Shown piece by piece: positions 1 through 9,451 of a stretch of DNA of 64,000 nt. Within the stretch, counting starts at the first letter, position 1, and every line of letters begins with the position of its first letter. This DNA comes from Corbicula japonica (lineage: Eukaryota > Mollusca > Bivalvia > Venerida > Cyrenidae), in assembly GCA_038501625.1 (NCBI GenBank), contig JAZAYU010000015.1, positions 8,702,991-8,766,990 on the forward strand, read 5' to 3'. The position numbers and the translations under genes are program-made. Under the pieces are notes generated by a model. That model was not told where the DNA came from and made no database searches. It saw only the letters and a list, made by a program, of their open reading frames with translations.

Positions 1-310
1 GTCGCAGCGGGACCTGCAGCTACCAGCAGCGGAGGCAGTGTGCTGGGCTACTGAGATGCTACAATGCTTCAAACAGGACTGTTCAGGTTCTTATCTTTCC
101 TCCTGCCATCTGTATCATGTATCCATTCCTGATGATCTAGATCTAGGCTGTTTGCCTATGCATTACATCCATATCCCATAGAGGAATGAGATACATGTAG
201 ATCCTGTCCAAGGGTTTTCAGTGCTAGAACATTGATGTCAGTGACGCTGGAATCTAAGAATTTAACAACGAACCTTGAATGGATAAGATTTAGGTCCATA
301 TAATTATATA
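1..310. other. Left edge, no feature assigned
   Basis: GC-richer sequence in the first 60 bases could be the end of a GPR155 exon or intron. No frame gave a recognisable GPR155 segment. Confidence 0.3.
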
Positions 311-454
311 AGTATCATTCACGTGTGTTGGGTAAAGATCGCATTATCTGGCCCAAGTGAAATATGCACAAGGGCGGTAACGAGGCTCTGCCTAAGTGCA
401 TATTTCACGAGGGCCAGATCACGCGATCTTTACCCAACAAAAGTGAATGATACT
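311..454. repeat. 144-bp foldback element in GPR155 intron
   Basis: AGTATCATTCAC at the left pairs with GTGAATGATACT at the right. The arms continue inward (gttgggtaaagatcgc with gcgatctttacccaac; tctggccc with gggccaga; gtgaaatatgcac with gtgcatatttcac) around a loop near 385. An open frame at 323-610 crosses it but is not a gene. Confidence 0.8.
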
Positions 455-781
455 TTCTCTTGCTTACTGTATTTATCCTGTAAATTTTTCTTTACACTTC
501 TTTTTTATAGTAGCGGAGTGATATACGAGACATTCCGTCATTTATTCATAACTGCGCAAGACATCATTATGTCATATAAGGCGCGTGACTCAATCTACAT
601 GGGGGTGTAGGATTGAAATTTCCTACACAGGTAAAGACACTGGATGACCTGATCTGGTATGCAAGAATATGACTGTCTGCATCCTTTGACTTTCTCAGTA
701 TTAATTAAAGTGGAAAGTACTTGTTTGGCAATCTGTATAACTTAAGTTTTTTATTAAACCCTGATGATTTTGTTACTGCAG

Positions 782-901
782 ACACAGGTGCGGGATGTGG
801 TTGATACAGAGGTGAAGGTCAGACATCCAAAGCCAGCAGATGATTACCAGACCGGAAGATTCCTTATACTGCTGCTCGTCATGCAGATATCTATGTTTAT
901 G
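782..901 (+). CDS. GPR155: GPR155/LYCHOS exon, first one visible (penultimate membrane region)
   Basis: This is a 40-codon, phase-0 exon between an acceptor (tactgcag, 774-781) and a donor (gtaatt at 902). The translation ends in a hydrophobic run (GRFLILLLVMQISMFM) that continues into the next exon. GPR155 is a lysosomal membrane protein with a PIN-transporter-like N-terminal part, a GPCR-like helical part and a C-terminal DEP domain. It senses cholesterol and signals to mTORC1 through GATOR1 (family knowledge). The five exons at 782-901, 1356-1451, 2950-3014, 11755-11895 and 12998-13214 join in frame to give the last 212 residues. Their order and motifs match the vertebrate protein from the late membrane helices to the C-terminus. 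The 5' exons lie outside the window. Confidence 0.85.
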
Positions 902-1355
902 GTAATTTTACAAGTCAATTTGTTATGAACGTAACGTCGTTTAGACTTTAGGCGTGCTTTTCATGTGACGTCGATGACCTCACTTATGTTGTCGTTACAT
1001 ACATATCATTTCAAAAATAAAAGGTCAAACCAGAAGTACTGTTTCTCTCCACTATAGGATTGCATACCCATCACACCATTTTTAACCATGGAAATCCTTA
1101 AAACTCAGGACCCACCAGGGAAAATAATATAACTGCATGACTTGAGGCCTGCGAAAAAATACAAATCGGCATTCATGCGAAAATTCCTCCCGCAACAGTT
1201 ATTGACCATTGTTGTGTCATTTGCTAATTTTGTCCCAGAAAAATTAAATGATATGACACTTTGCAATATTGAATCGTACTCATTTTCCCGAGCCTGATAA
1301 ATGGGAAATGAAAATCCTTAAAAAAAAACTAATCCCACAATTTGTTTTCTTCTAG

Positions 1356-1451
1356 GGTTTGTTTCTATGTACCTGGAGATTGTTCAATGATGTGAAGTCT
1401 GGGATCTATGTAGAAATTGAATTTCTCGACAGCTTCTTTAACTATGGACAG
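1356..1451 (+). CDS. GPR155: GPR155/LYCHOS exon, membrane helices
   Basis: This is a 32-codon, phase-0 exon with acceptor ttttcttctag and donor gtgaga. It reads GLFLCTWRLFNDVKSG, then YVEIEFLDSFFNYGQ. This is the W-x-L-F-N loop and the E-x-x-F-x-x-x-F-N-x-G-Q helix typical of the last two membrane segments of GPR155. It continues the hydrophobic segment begun in the upstream exon. Confidence 0.9.
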
Positions 1452-1487
1452 GTGAGAACTGTTTTATTATTTTTATTACAATGAAAC

Positions 1488-1716
1488 CCCTCTATTAAGT
1501 CCACCTCAGGGGCTGCACAAAAGTGGTCTCAGTAGTGGGGTGTTCTTAACATCTGGGTAGAAAATAGTGCAAAAATGTTGAAAAGGACATTGAAAAACTG
1601 GTCTTATTATTGTGGGAGTCTTAATTTTGAGATGGTCTTTTTAAAATGTTTTACTGCATTTTTATTATTTCATCACCTTAGTGCAATCATAGTACAAGTT
1701 ACAATAAAATAAGGAG
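1488..1716. mobile_element. Short TIR element, Tigger-like in its ends
   Basis: The left end (aatgaaacccctctatt...aagtcc) and the right end (ggtctttttaaaatgttttac) are imperfect inverse repeats of the form ANTGAAAC...AAGNCC. The body is non-coding. The assignment is tentative. Confidence 0.4.
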
Positions 1717-1769
1717 ATACCGTCCAACCTGTGCTAAAGACCATATTTCATTTGTTCCACTGACTGTTT

Positions 1770-1960
1770 TTAACCCTTTCCTGTACAGACACACCTTTAT
1801 TGCTAGGGCGAACAGTTTAGATCCAGATCAGCCGGCACATCCGTGCCGTCTGATCAGGATCTAAACTGTTCGCTTTTTTATTCATTAGGTTATTTCTGAC
1901 CAAAATGCGACCAGTGCAGATCCAGATCAGACGGCACGTATATATCCAGGAAAGGGTTAA
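1770..1960. mobile_element. MITE-A copy, internally deleted
   Basis: Family definition: TTAACCCTTTCC at one end and GGAAAGGGTTAA at the other. Inside are two half-palindromes built on GATCCAGATCAGCCGGCACA and its inverse, with a spacer like cattaggttatttctgac. TTAA at both ends fits piggyBac-type target use. This copy lacks part of the right arm, so it is 191 bp instead of about 242. Confidence 0.85.
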
Positions 1961-2032
1961 AGAATAATTTCACCTGTAAAACACCTTTCAAAAATCACTT
2001 TTGGGTTTTGCCCTGAGTGGTCCTTTAATACA

Positions 2033-2215
2033 GGGCCCAAGATCAAATCTCCGGATTGGAGATTAGATCATAGGATCATAAACTTGAATTTTGAGACCAG
2101 TCTCAAATCTCTATCATCTGATTGGCTAAAATGGTGACTGGTTGCCATTTCAGCCACTCTGGTGTTTGAGATTTGTGATTGGCCTCCAAATTAAGTTTTA
2201 TGATCTTGGACCCCT
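2033..2215. repeat. FB-B foldback copy
   Basis: Family definition: a near-perfect palindrome with ends like GCCCAAGATCATAAAACT. The arms contain agtctcaaatctcaagcatc and ctgattggctgaaatgg, and a centre near actggtcgccatttcagcc. This copy has diverged arms. Confidence 0.75.
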
Positions 2216-2470
2216 GTTTGACTGTTAATTGCTTTTACATAGAGTTGATGATTTTTTTTTCATTTTAATAATTGTATGTTGCTGTTATATAATAATGTCT
2301 ATTTTGTGCTTTCCAGTGAATAAAAGAAATTTATCAGGGCTTAAAAAATGGTAATTCACAGTTTGAATAAAGTGGATTATCAGTTTCAATTTTACAGTTA
2401 TTTTTAGCTTACATATCCAATGAATTAGGCATCCTGGCAGATAAATGGATTTGGTATCATTTCACTTCTA

Positions 2471-2707
2471 TGCCCAAGATCATAAAACTAAAGCTGGAGG
2501 TCTCAGATCTCATTGTCTGTGCCAAAGATCATAAAACTAAAATTGGAGACCAGTCTCAGATCTCATTGTCTGTGCCAAAGATCATAAAACTAAAATTGGA
2601 GACCAGTCTTAAATCTTAAGCATCTGATTGGCTGAAATGTAGACTAATTTTAATTTCATCCAATCAGGTGCTGGAGAATTGAGACTGGTCTCCAAACTCA
2701 GCTTTAC
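2471..2707. repeat. FB-B copy with tandemly repeated left end
   Basis: The block aagatcataaaactaaa...ggagaccagtctcagatctc occurs three times before a single right arm. This is a local amplification of one terminus. Confidence 0.75.
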
Positions 2708-2893
2708 AATCTAGGGCTGGAGGTTATAAAACTGAAATTGGAAACCAGTCTCAAATCTCAAGCATCTGATTGGCTGAAATGGTGATTGGTTACCATTTCA
2801 GCCAATCATAACCAGTGACCATTTCAGCCAATCAGATGCTTGAGATTTGAGACTGGTTTCCAATTTCAGTTTTATAACCTCCAGCCTTGGGCA
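2708..2893. repeat. FB-B copy
   Basis: ctggaggttataaaactg at the left and cagttttataacctccag at the right; the palindrome spans about 185 bp. Confidence 0.85.
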
Positions 2894-2949
2894 CTTGGGC
2901 AGTCTTGTCTAGTCTTGGCCCTAAGTTTTGATTGTTGTTGCTTTTTCAG

Positions 2950-3014
2950 AGTTTAGTGGTGTTTGCCATCTTTGGATTTGACACAAAGCTCATGATATTA
3001 CCATGTATAAGAAG
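2950..3014 (+). CDS. GPR155: GPR155/LYCHOS exon, last helix
   Basis: This 65-bp exon lies between acceptor ctttttcag and donor gtaggt. It encodes SLVVFAIFGFDTKLMILPC and then basic residues, matching the FGIFGLDKHLIILPFKRR-like end of the last helix of GPR155. It ends in phase 2; the split Arg codon (ag|a) is completed at 11755, more than 8.7 kb away. Only short sequence identifies it, but frame and phase fit exactly on both sides. Confidence 0.88.
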
Positions 3015-3061
3015 GTAGGTTGTTTGCAACTGAAATAGTAATAAACACCAAATTAAGCTTA

Positions 3062-3294
3062 ATGCCCCCACAAAGTGGAAGGCATACAGAGTTGCACTCG
3101 TTCATACGTACGTGTATCGACTCCTCTTAAACTATCAGGCGGATTTCTTTCAAACTTGCACAGATGATCAAGCAGGATGTGTAGATTATCGTAAAGAAAG
3201 GATTTTTCCTGCATCTATTTTTACCAGAGTTATGGACCATTGTTATAACAAATGTTGTTGCAGCAGTGGGGGAGGGGGGGGGGCATTGGTGTCC
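3062..3294. mobile_element. Pearl-like element fragment
   Basis: tgcccccacaaagtggaagg at the left and ggggggcattggtgtccga at the right are short inverse-type ends, with acgtacgtgt sequence inside. The frame at 3112-3303 is not a gene. Confidence 0.5.
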
Positions 3295-3454
3295 GATTTA
3301 TAAAAGTCATTAATTTAAAAAATCTTAATTAAAAAAAAAATATTCTGTAAGATTCGTTTTCTTGCAGTGTCTCAACCTAAGTGGATTAAATATAAGAATA
3401 TTGGCTTCACTTATCTTACAACACTCCTTCCTGATGTAGTGTAGATGTAGTTTG

Positions 3455-3528
3455 TTAACCTTTTACTCCATGGTATATGGCTTTTATTCCATGTGTGATC
3501 ATTATAGATCCAGATCATCCTGCACATG
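3455..3528. mobile_element. MITE-A fragment (left end)
   Basis: TTAACCTTTTACTCCATGG and the first GATCCAGATCA motif are present. The copy breaks off where FB-B-type sequence begins. Confidence 0.6.
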
Positions 3529-3567
3529 CCAAAGATTAACCAGTCTCCAAACTTGGGCATCTGGGCT

Positions 3568-3712
3568 GAAAGTTATAAAACTGAGATTGTTAATCAGTCT
3601 CAAATCTCAGGGATCTGATTGGCTGAAATGGCGACTGGTCGCCATTTCAGCCAATCAGATGCTTAAGATGTGAGACTGTTTTCCATGCTCAGTTTTATAA
3701 CCTTTGGCATTG
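3568..3712. repeat. FB-B copy
   Basis: gggctgaaagttataaaact and cagttttataacctttggc are the ends, with gcgactggtcgccatttcagc at the centre. A further fragment follows to about 3790. Confidence 0.8.
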
Positions 3713-3947
3713 ATTGGTTGAAATTGATACCAGTCTCAAAAAAGACCAATAAGAAGCAAGAGATTTGAGACTATGATATTGGGCCAAAATCAGGTCTACA
3801 TTTTGCTCCTAGGTTCATTATGCATTTCCTGACCAAGATAGCAAATAGATCAAGATCACACATGCGATTTCACATTAGCCATTTTCCATGGGGTAATGAG
3901 ATAAATGCTTTCTTAAATTCTTGCTTGATTTCATAGATACTTCTATT

Positions 3948-4189
3948 TTAACCCTTTCCTTCATATATACGCCTTAATGGCATGGGCAAACAGTGTAGAT
4001 CCAGATCAGCCGGCACATCCATGCCATCTGATCAAGATCTGCATTGTTCGCTTGTTTATTTATAAGGATATTGCTGTCCAAAAAGTGAACAGTGCAGATC
4101 CTGATCAGATGTCACAGATTTGCCAGCTGATCTGGATCTACACTGGTCGCACACATGTAAAAAGGCATAGAAATGGAGGAAAGGATTAA
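3948..4189. mobile_element. MITE-A copy, full length
   Basis: It is bounded by TTAACCCTTTCC and GGAAAGGATTAA, with both half-palindromes intact. It is the first of three consecutive copies. Confidence 0.9.
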
Positions 4190-4431
4190 CCTCTTCACTC
4201 TTGTTTTCTGTATTACTGAATTTTTATCACAGGAGGGACCAGTGTGGATCAAGATCAGTTGGCACATCCTGGTTATGCCCTCTGATCATGATTAACACTG
4301 TTTATTTGTTGAGTGATTAGGTTATTTCTAACCTAAAAACCAACAGTGTAGATCCAGATCAGATGGCACAAATCTGGATCTACACTGAATGCCCATGAGA
4401 TAAAAGGCATATTCATTCAGTAAAGAGTTAA
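4186..4431. mobile_element. MITE-A copy, diverged
   Basis: It shares the TTAA at 4186-4189 with the preceding copy and ends AAAGAGTTAA. Its motifs are more decayed than those of its neighbours. Confidence 0.8.
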
Positions 4432-4435
4432 TATT

Positions 4436-4678
4436 TTAACCCTTTCCTCCATAGACACACCTTTATTGCTTGTACAAAGTGTGTAGATCCAGATCAGCTG
4501 GCTCATCCATGCCATCTGATCAGGATCTGAACTGTTTGCTTTTTGATTTGTTAGGTTATTTCTGACCAAAAATGTGACCATTTCAGATCCTGATCAGACG
4601 GCATAGATGTGCCGGCTGATTCCGATCTACACAGGTCGCACATACGCAAACATGCTTATTTATGGAGGAAAGGGTTAA
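4436..4678. mobile_element. MITE-A copy, full length
   Basis: TTAACCCTTTCCTCC and GGAGGAAAGGGTTAA form the ends. It begins four bases after the previous copy ends. Confidence 0.9.
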
Positions 4679-4690
4679 TGGAATGTGATT

Positions 4691-5600
4691 TTTGTGTCGC
4701 CCTTTCGAAGAAACAGCGATACATAGGGATCGCTTTGTCTGTCCGTCAGTCCGTCGGTCTGTCAGTCCGTCACGAAAACTTAACGTTGGTTATAACTTTG
4801 CCATTTCTTAATATTTCTTTATCAAACTTGCAAATTAAATTGCTTGTGACAACACGCTGGAGATGATGCCAAATTCTCAAGGTCAAGGTCACATTTGATA
4901 GAGTTATGCCCCTTTTTGTACTTGGATTTTTACACGAAAACTTAACGTTGGCTATAATTTTGTCATTTCTTAATATTTTTTTATCAGACTTTCAAATTAT
5001 ATTTCTTATGGCAACACGCTCGAGATGATGCCAAATTCTCAAGGTCACATTTGAAGGAGTTATGCCCCATTTTTGTACTTGGAATTTTACACGAAAACTT
5101 AACGTTGGCTATAACATTGTCATTTTTTTATATTTTTACATCACACTTTCAAATTATATTCCTTATGACAACACGCTCGTGATGATACCACATTCTTTAG
5201 GTCAAGGTCACATTTGATGGAGTTATTTCCCTTTTTACGAAAACTTAACATTGGCTATAACTTTGCCATTTCTTAATATTTCTTCATCAAACTTTCAAAT
5301 TATATTCCTTTTCACAACACGCTCCTGATAATACCACATTCTTTAGGTCAAGGTCACACTTGATGGAGTTATTCCCCTTTATATGAAAACTTAAAGTTGG
5401 CTATAACTTTGCCATTTATTAATATTTCTTCATCAAACTTTCAAATTATATTCCCTATGACAATATACTCGTGACAATACTATATTCTTAAGGTCAAGGT
5501 CACATTTGATGGAGTTATGCCCCTTTTTTGTACTTGCATTTTTATTCCGACAGCACCAGAGGGCGACACAAGTGTTCAACTGAACACCCATCTAGTTCTG
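4691..5600. mobile_element. Pearl-like element, five core repeats
   Basis: The ends are inverse: tttgtgtcgcccttt at the left, agggcgacacaagtg at the right. A GTCC-rich microsatellite (ctgtccgtcagtccgtcggt) follows the left end. Then come about five core repeats of roughly 135-170 bp (cgaaaacttaacgttggct...aggtcaaggtcacattt...gagttatgcccc). Ends, core tandem repeats and a short microsatellite are the layout of pearl elements of bivalves. There is no coding capacity. Confidence 0.78.
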
Positions 5601-5782
5601 AAATATGATCAATCCTTATATGACACAGGTTCTGGATAAAACCCTGATTGTAGGAAAACATGATTTTTATTATAAGTTGATAGAACTTGTTCAACAATCA
5701 ATGTAAAATATAACTGACCATTCTACCTGTAGATGTAGGTGTACCCCTGGAGCTAAAATTGCTGACAGGTGAGAAAAAGACC

Positions 5783-5918
5783 CAAGGTTATAATACTGAG
5801 ACTAGGGAGCAGACTTAGATCTCAAGCTTTCCATTGGTCATTTCTGATACTGTGTAATCAGCCAGTCAGATTGCTGAGATCTTTGACTGGTCTCCAATCA
5901 TAGTTTTACAACCTTTGG
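5783..5918. repeat. FB-B copy, diverged
   Basis: ccaaggttataatactgaga and cagttttacaacctttggg-like ends. The same copy is present again at 10431-10566 in the duplicated segment. Confidence 0.7.
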
Positions 5919-6433
5919 GTAATGTCCAGGGTTTTCCTACAGCCAAGCGTACCTGGTATGTTGCTTACGGTGCCGGAAATGTTAATCTCGTCTGTGACCA
6001 CTGTAGTCCTATGTCAGTCTGCACGTCCAAGCAGCTTATTTTCATGGTCTACATACACATATTTAAATGTAAAGGTAGTTAATCATTCATTATCATGTTT
6101 CACAAGTATTGGTATGTCTGGAATAGGACACCTTTTGAACAAATATTTTTTTGGTGACCCTTAATATTGGGACGCAAAAAATTTAATTATTTTAAACTCT
6201 CCCAAGACTTGGGATAATTATTACGGTATCATGGTAGTTTCATAAAACTTGCGTGATAATTGCAATGTTAAATACATAGATTGTTGAAGATGTCACTACT
6301 CTGTAATTGTCTTGTTACATTGTTGCAGTATGTTATTCTGGAAAAATATGCACGCTTTTGCAATACTCCGCACTATTTATTTATGGGCTGATAAATTCTG
6401 TAATGTTTATAAAGTTGCAGACCAAGCTAGATC

Positions 6434-6540
6434 TGGGCCCAAGATAAAAAAAAATAAAAATAAAGACCAGTCTCAAATCTCAAGCATTTGATTTCAGCCA
6501 ATCAGTTTTTGAGATTTTAGACTGGTTTTTATTTTCAGTC
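6434..6540. repeat. FB-B copy, shortened
   Basis: gggcccaagataaaaaaaaat, then cagtctcaaatctcaagca and gattttagactggttttta. It is duplicated at 11082-11188. Confidence 0.65.
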
Positions 6541-6662
6541 AATATTTGTTCATCAACATTCAATTTATATTGCTTTTGACAGCTTGGTCGTGATGATGAA
6601 AAATTCTTTAGGTCAAGGTGACATTTGATTGAGTTATCTCCCTTTTTATAGTTCAATTTTAT

Positions 6663-7382
6663 ATTAGCTCACCTGAGCCGTAGGCTCAGGGTGAGCTATT
6701 AGGATCAATCATTGTCCGGCGTCCGGCATCTGTCCACACTTAGTTCGTTAACACTCTAGCGGTCACATTTTCTCTCCGATTGTCACGAAACTTGGTCAGG
6801 ATGTCAGTCACAGTAACTTCTCGGAAGAGTTCAAATATGGGTCATCTGGGGTCAAAAACTCGGTCACTGTTACTTAAAATAGAAAAATCTTGTACAGGCT
6901 GTAAATTTGTTATTTCTTATTGGATTTCAAAATAACTTTGCACAAATGTTCACCATGACCAGGCGGTTTGTCACATACCATACCCATGCCTGTTGGTCCA
7001 TGGTCAAGGTCACTGTAACTAAAAATAGAATTTTCTTGTTAACACTCTAAGTGGTCACATTTTTGCTCCGATTGTCACAAAACTTGGTCAGGGCGGTGTG
7101 TCCCAGTAATTAATCGGATGAGTTCGAATATGGATCATCTGGGGTCAAAAACTAGGTCACTGTTACTAAAAATAGAAAAATCTTGTGCAGGCTGTAAATT
7201 TGTTATTTCTCATTAGATTTCAAAATAACTTGGCACAAATGTTCACCATGACAAGGCGGTTTGTCCCATACCATACCCATTCCTTTTGGTCCAAGGTCAA
7301 GGTCACTGTTGGTCCACGAGGTCCGTAACAACTTTGTTGTACTCAGGTGAGCGATAAAGGGCCATCATGGCCCTCTTGTTCT
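6663..7382. mobile_element. Pearl-like element, GAGCTCACC/CTCAGGTGAG type
   Basis: Ends tagctcacctgagccgtagg and gggccatcatggccctcttg, with about three core units (gtcacattt-gctccgattgtcac, catctggggtcaaaaac). It is the same family, in opposite orientation, as the giant array at 36.6 kb. Confidence 0.75.
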
Positions 7383-7439
7383 GACTAAGTACCAGAGGGT
7401 GACACAAGTGTTCAATTGAACACCATTTTAATATGATCC

Positions 7440-8261
7440 TGAACACCCAACTAGTGTGATCTTGCAACCAGTACACTAAACATTTATTATTGGATATATT
7501 CTTTTCTAACAATAAGATTGTGGCTTAAAATTATATACACAAAAATATTTGTTGTTTTTTTACATTGCTTGTAGTACGCTTTTGTTTTTGTCTCTGGGTA
7601 AGAGGTAAATTAAGCAGTATTGTCTGGGTAAGAGATAAAACAGGCTGTGCAGTTGAAAATTACAAACCCAAGTGTGTTAGTTGCCTTTAGAAAGGTTTGT
7701 TTTGTGTTTCAGGGAAGGTGTAATCTCACAGTATTTTACTCAAAACTTGCAGTGTTGATGTTATTCATTTATAGCTGAAAATAGCACAATGTTCCCAAAT
7801 TGAAAGTTCTTTTGAATACTGTTTTTTTGGTTTAGTCAACTGGTAAAAGTGATGTTTAACAGGTATGTGCATGAAAGAAAACTTTGTTGTTGGTGTTTTA
7901 ATTGTTGTCCATTTTTCTAAATATTTACCGGTAGGTCTTGCTTTACTGAAAATCATGAAATAAAACTCTTTCCACTCCATTAATAACAAAATTTAATCAT
8001 TCAATAGCTATAAAAAAACCTATTGCTAAGCACTTAAGTTATAGATAAAACATTGGGCCAAAGGTGTGAAACCATACAATCTTTTATTTCTTATGACACT
8101 TGCATAATAAAAAAATTATAAGCATTATAATAAATCATTTTAAAATAAAGAGATTTTAATCAGTTTTAAAATATTGTTTCGCTATAACGTGTCTTATGTT
8201 TAGTCTTGCTATAAACACTATAGCTGATTGTGTGGATCACTATGGTTTGCAGCATGTTTTT
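7440..8261. other. GPR155 intron, unique AT-rich sequence
   Basis: A pearl-like end fragment (agggtgacacaagtgttcaa) lies just before it at 7394-7420. The rest holds no repeat, exon or RNA gene that I can see. Confidence 0.5.
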
Positions 8262-8432
8262 CCCTTGCATATATACTGATGGTAAACTTTATGGAAAGTG
8301 TGTATTTATTCAATAGTTTGGTTTGTTATGAACAGTGTAGATTGTGATTAAATGGCACAGATATCCTTGTTTATCTGGATCTATAATGGTCACATGTGCA
8401 ATTAAACGCATATATATGGAGAAAAGGGATCA
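8262..8432. mobile_element. MITE-A copy, decayed
   Basis: The right half is recognisable (aacagtgtagattgtgatt, then tatctggatctataatggtcac and ggagaaaagggat). The left end is poorly preserved. Confidence 0.45.
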
Positions 8433-8745
8433 TTTGCTATTTAAATTGGCTGTGGATCAGTTCTAGTTGAGTCGAACGCTAGTAAAGTGAATTAATTTGT
8501 TGCCAATATTTATAGGTATAAAGTATTAGATTTAAACAAAATGATTTGCTATCTGCATGCACGTTTTCCTTAAAGTGAATAGTTTAAATTGTAGAAGATC
8601 CTTGTCCTTACACAATTCTTTCTTCTATTTTCAAGATTGTTCCTGGTTTGTTTTCTGTAACAGCATTGAAGTGAAAAGAATCTGTTTTGTATGAACAAAA
8701 TAGTTCATAAAACTTATCAATTTGAAATATGATAAACTATGCAGA

Positions 8746-9447
8746 CATGGGGCGAATTATTTTTAAAAGTAATGCATTAAATTAGCATTATTTGTCAAAT
8801 TTGTGCATTAAATTAAATTAGCATTACTATATTTTGAGAAAGTAATGCATTAAATTAGCATTATATCAAAAAGTAATGCATTAAATGAAGCATTATTATA
8901 TTTAAAAAAAGTGAACTGACAATAAATAAAAAGTCAGCAATCAGTATAAATTAAAGTACAAAAGGGATCATCTTCCAAAAACAACAACCCAAAGTTTAAT
9001 ATACAAAGTATCAATGTGAAAGTGTGAAGACCTTAAGTGACACCTCAAGAACTTGCAACATAACTATCTCAGTACATATAGATTATTACAGCTTTAGCTT
9101 TTTAACACACTTTTGTTATCTTTGATTTATTGCTGTTTTTCACACATTTAGTGTGTAAATTGAAAAAGGACTACACTGTCAACTTATTAAACTATTATGT
9201 CACCTGCATCTGCATTACATGCCGATTTCCTGAAAAAGTGACATAGCCTCAAATAACTTTACAATGACACTGAATCAGTTCCAATTAATGCTCAATAATG
9301 CTAAGCATTACAGCATTTTGGCAGAGGTAATGCATTAAATTAGCATTAAAATAATGCTAAATCTGTTGCATTAATCATTACCTTTCATTACTGACAAAAA
9401 GTAATGCATTATTAATGCATTAGCATTAAAATTTAATTCGCCCCATG
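8746..9447. mobile_element. TIR element with TAATGCATTA subterminal repeats (702 bp)
   Basis: A perfect 14-base inverted repeat (CATGGGGCGAATTA / TAATTCGCCCCATG) bounds an AT-rich body. Near each end are many copies of agtaatgcattaaattagca. There is no coding frame. The right end lies four bases before the start of the duplicated segment at 9452. Confidence 0.8.
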
Positions 9448-9451
9448 CCTG

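Larger units (their letters stand above)
4804..7075. repeat. 2,272-bp segment, copy 1 of a near-identical pair
   Basis: The sequence recurs at 9452-11723 with a constant offset of 4,648. I noticed only three substitutions (5751 a/g, 6174 g/a, 6773 t/g). At both ends copy 1 continues naturally in its pearl-like repeats, so it is the source. Confidence 0.93.

Noticed and set aside
1..60. Possible GPR155 exon at the very left edge (GC-richer)
   Set aside because: None of the three frames gave recognisable GPR155 sequence and no convincing donor with the needed phase was found.
323..610. 95-codon open frame at the left of the window
   Set aside because: It runs through a 144-bp hairpin element and AT-rich sequence, with no domain and no splice context for GPR155.
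5922..6164. 80-codon frame, repeated exactly at 10570-10812
   Set aside because: The identity is explained by the 2.27-kb DNA duplication; the frame has no domain and lies among repeats.
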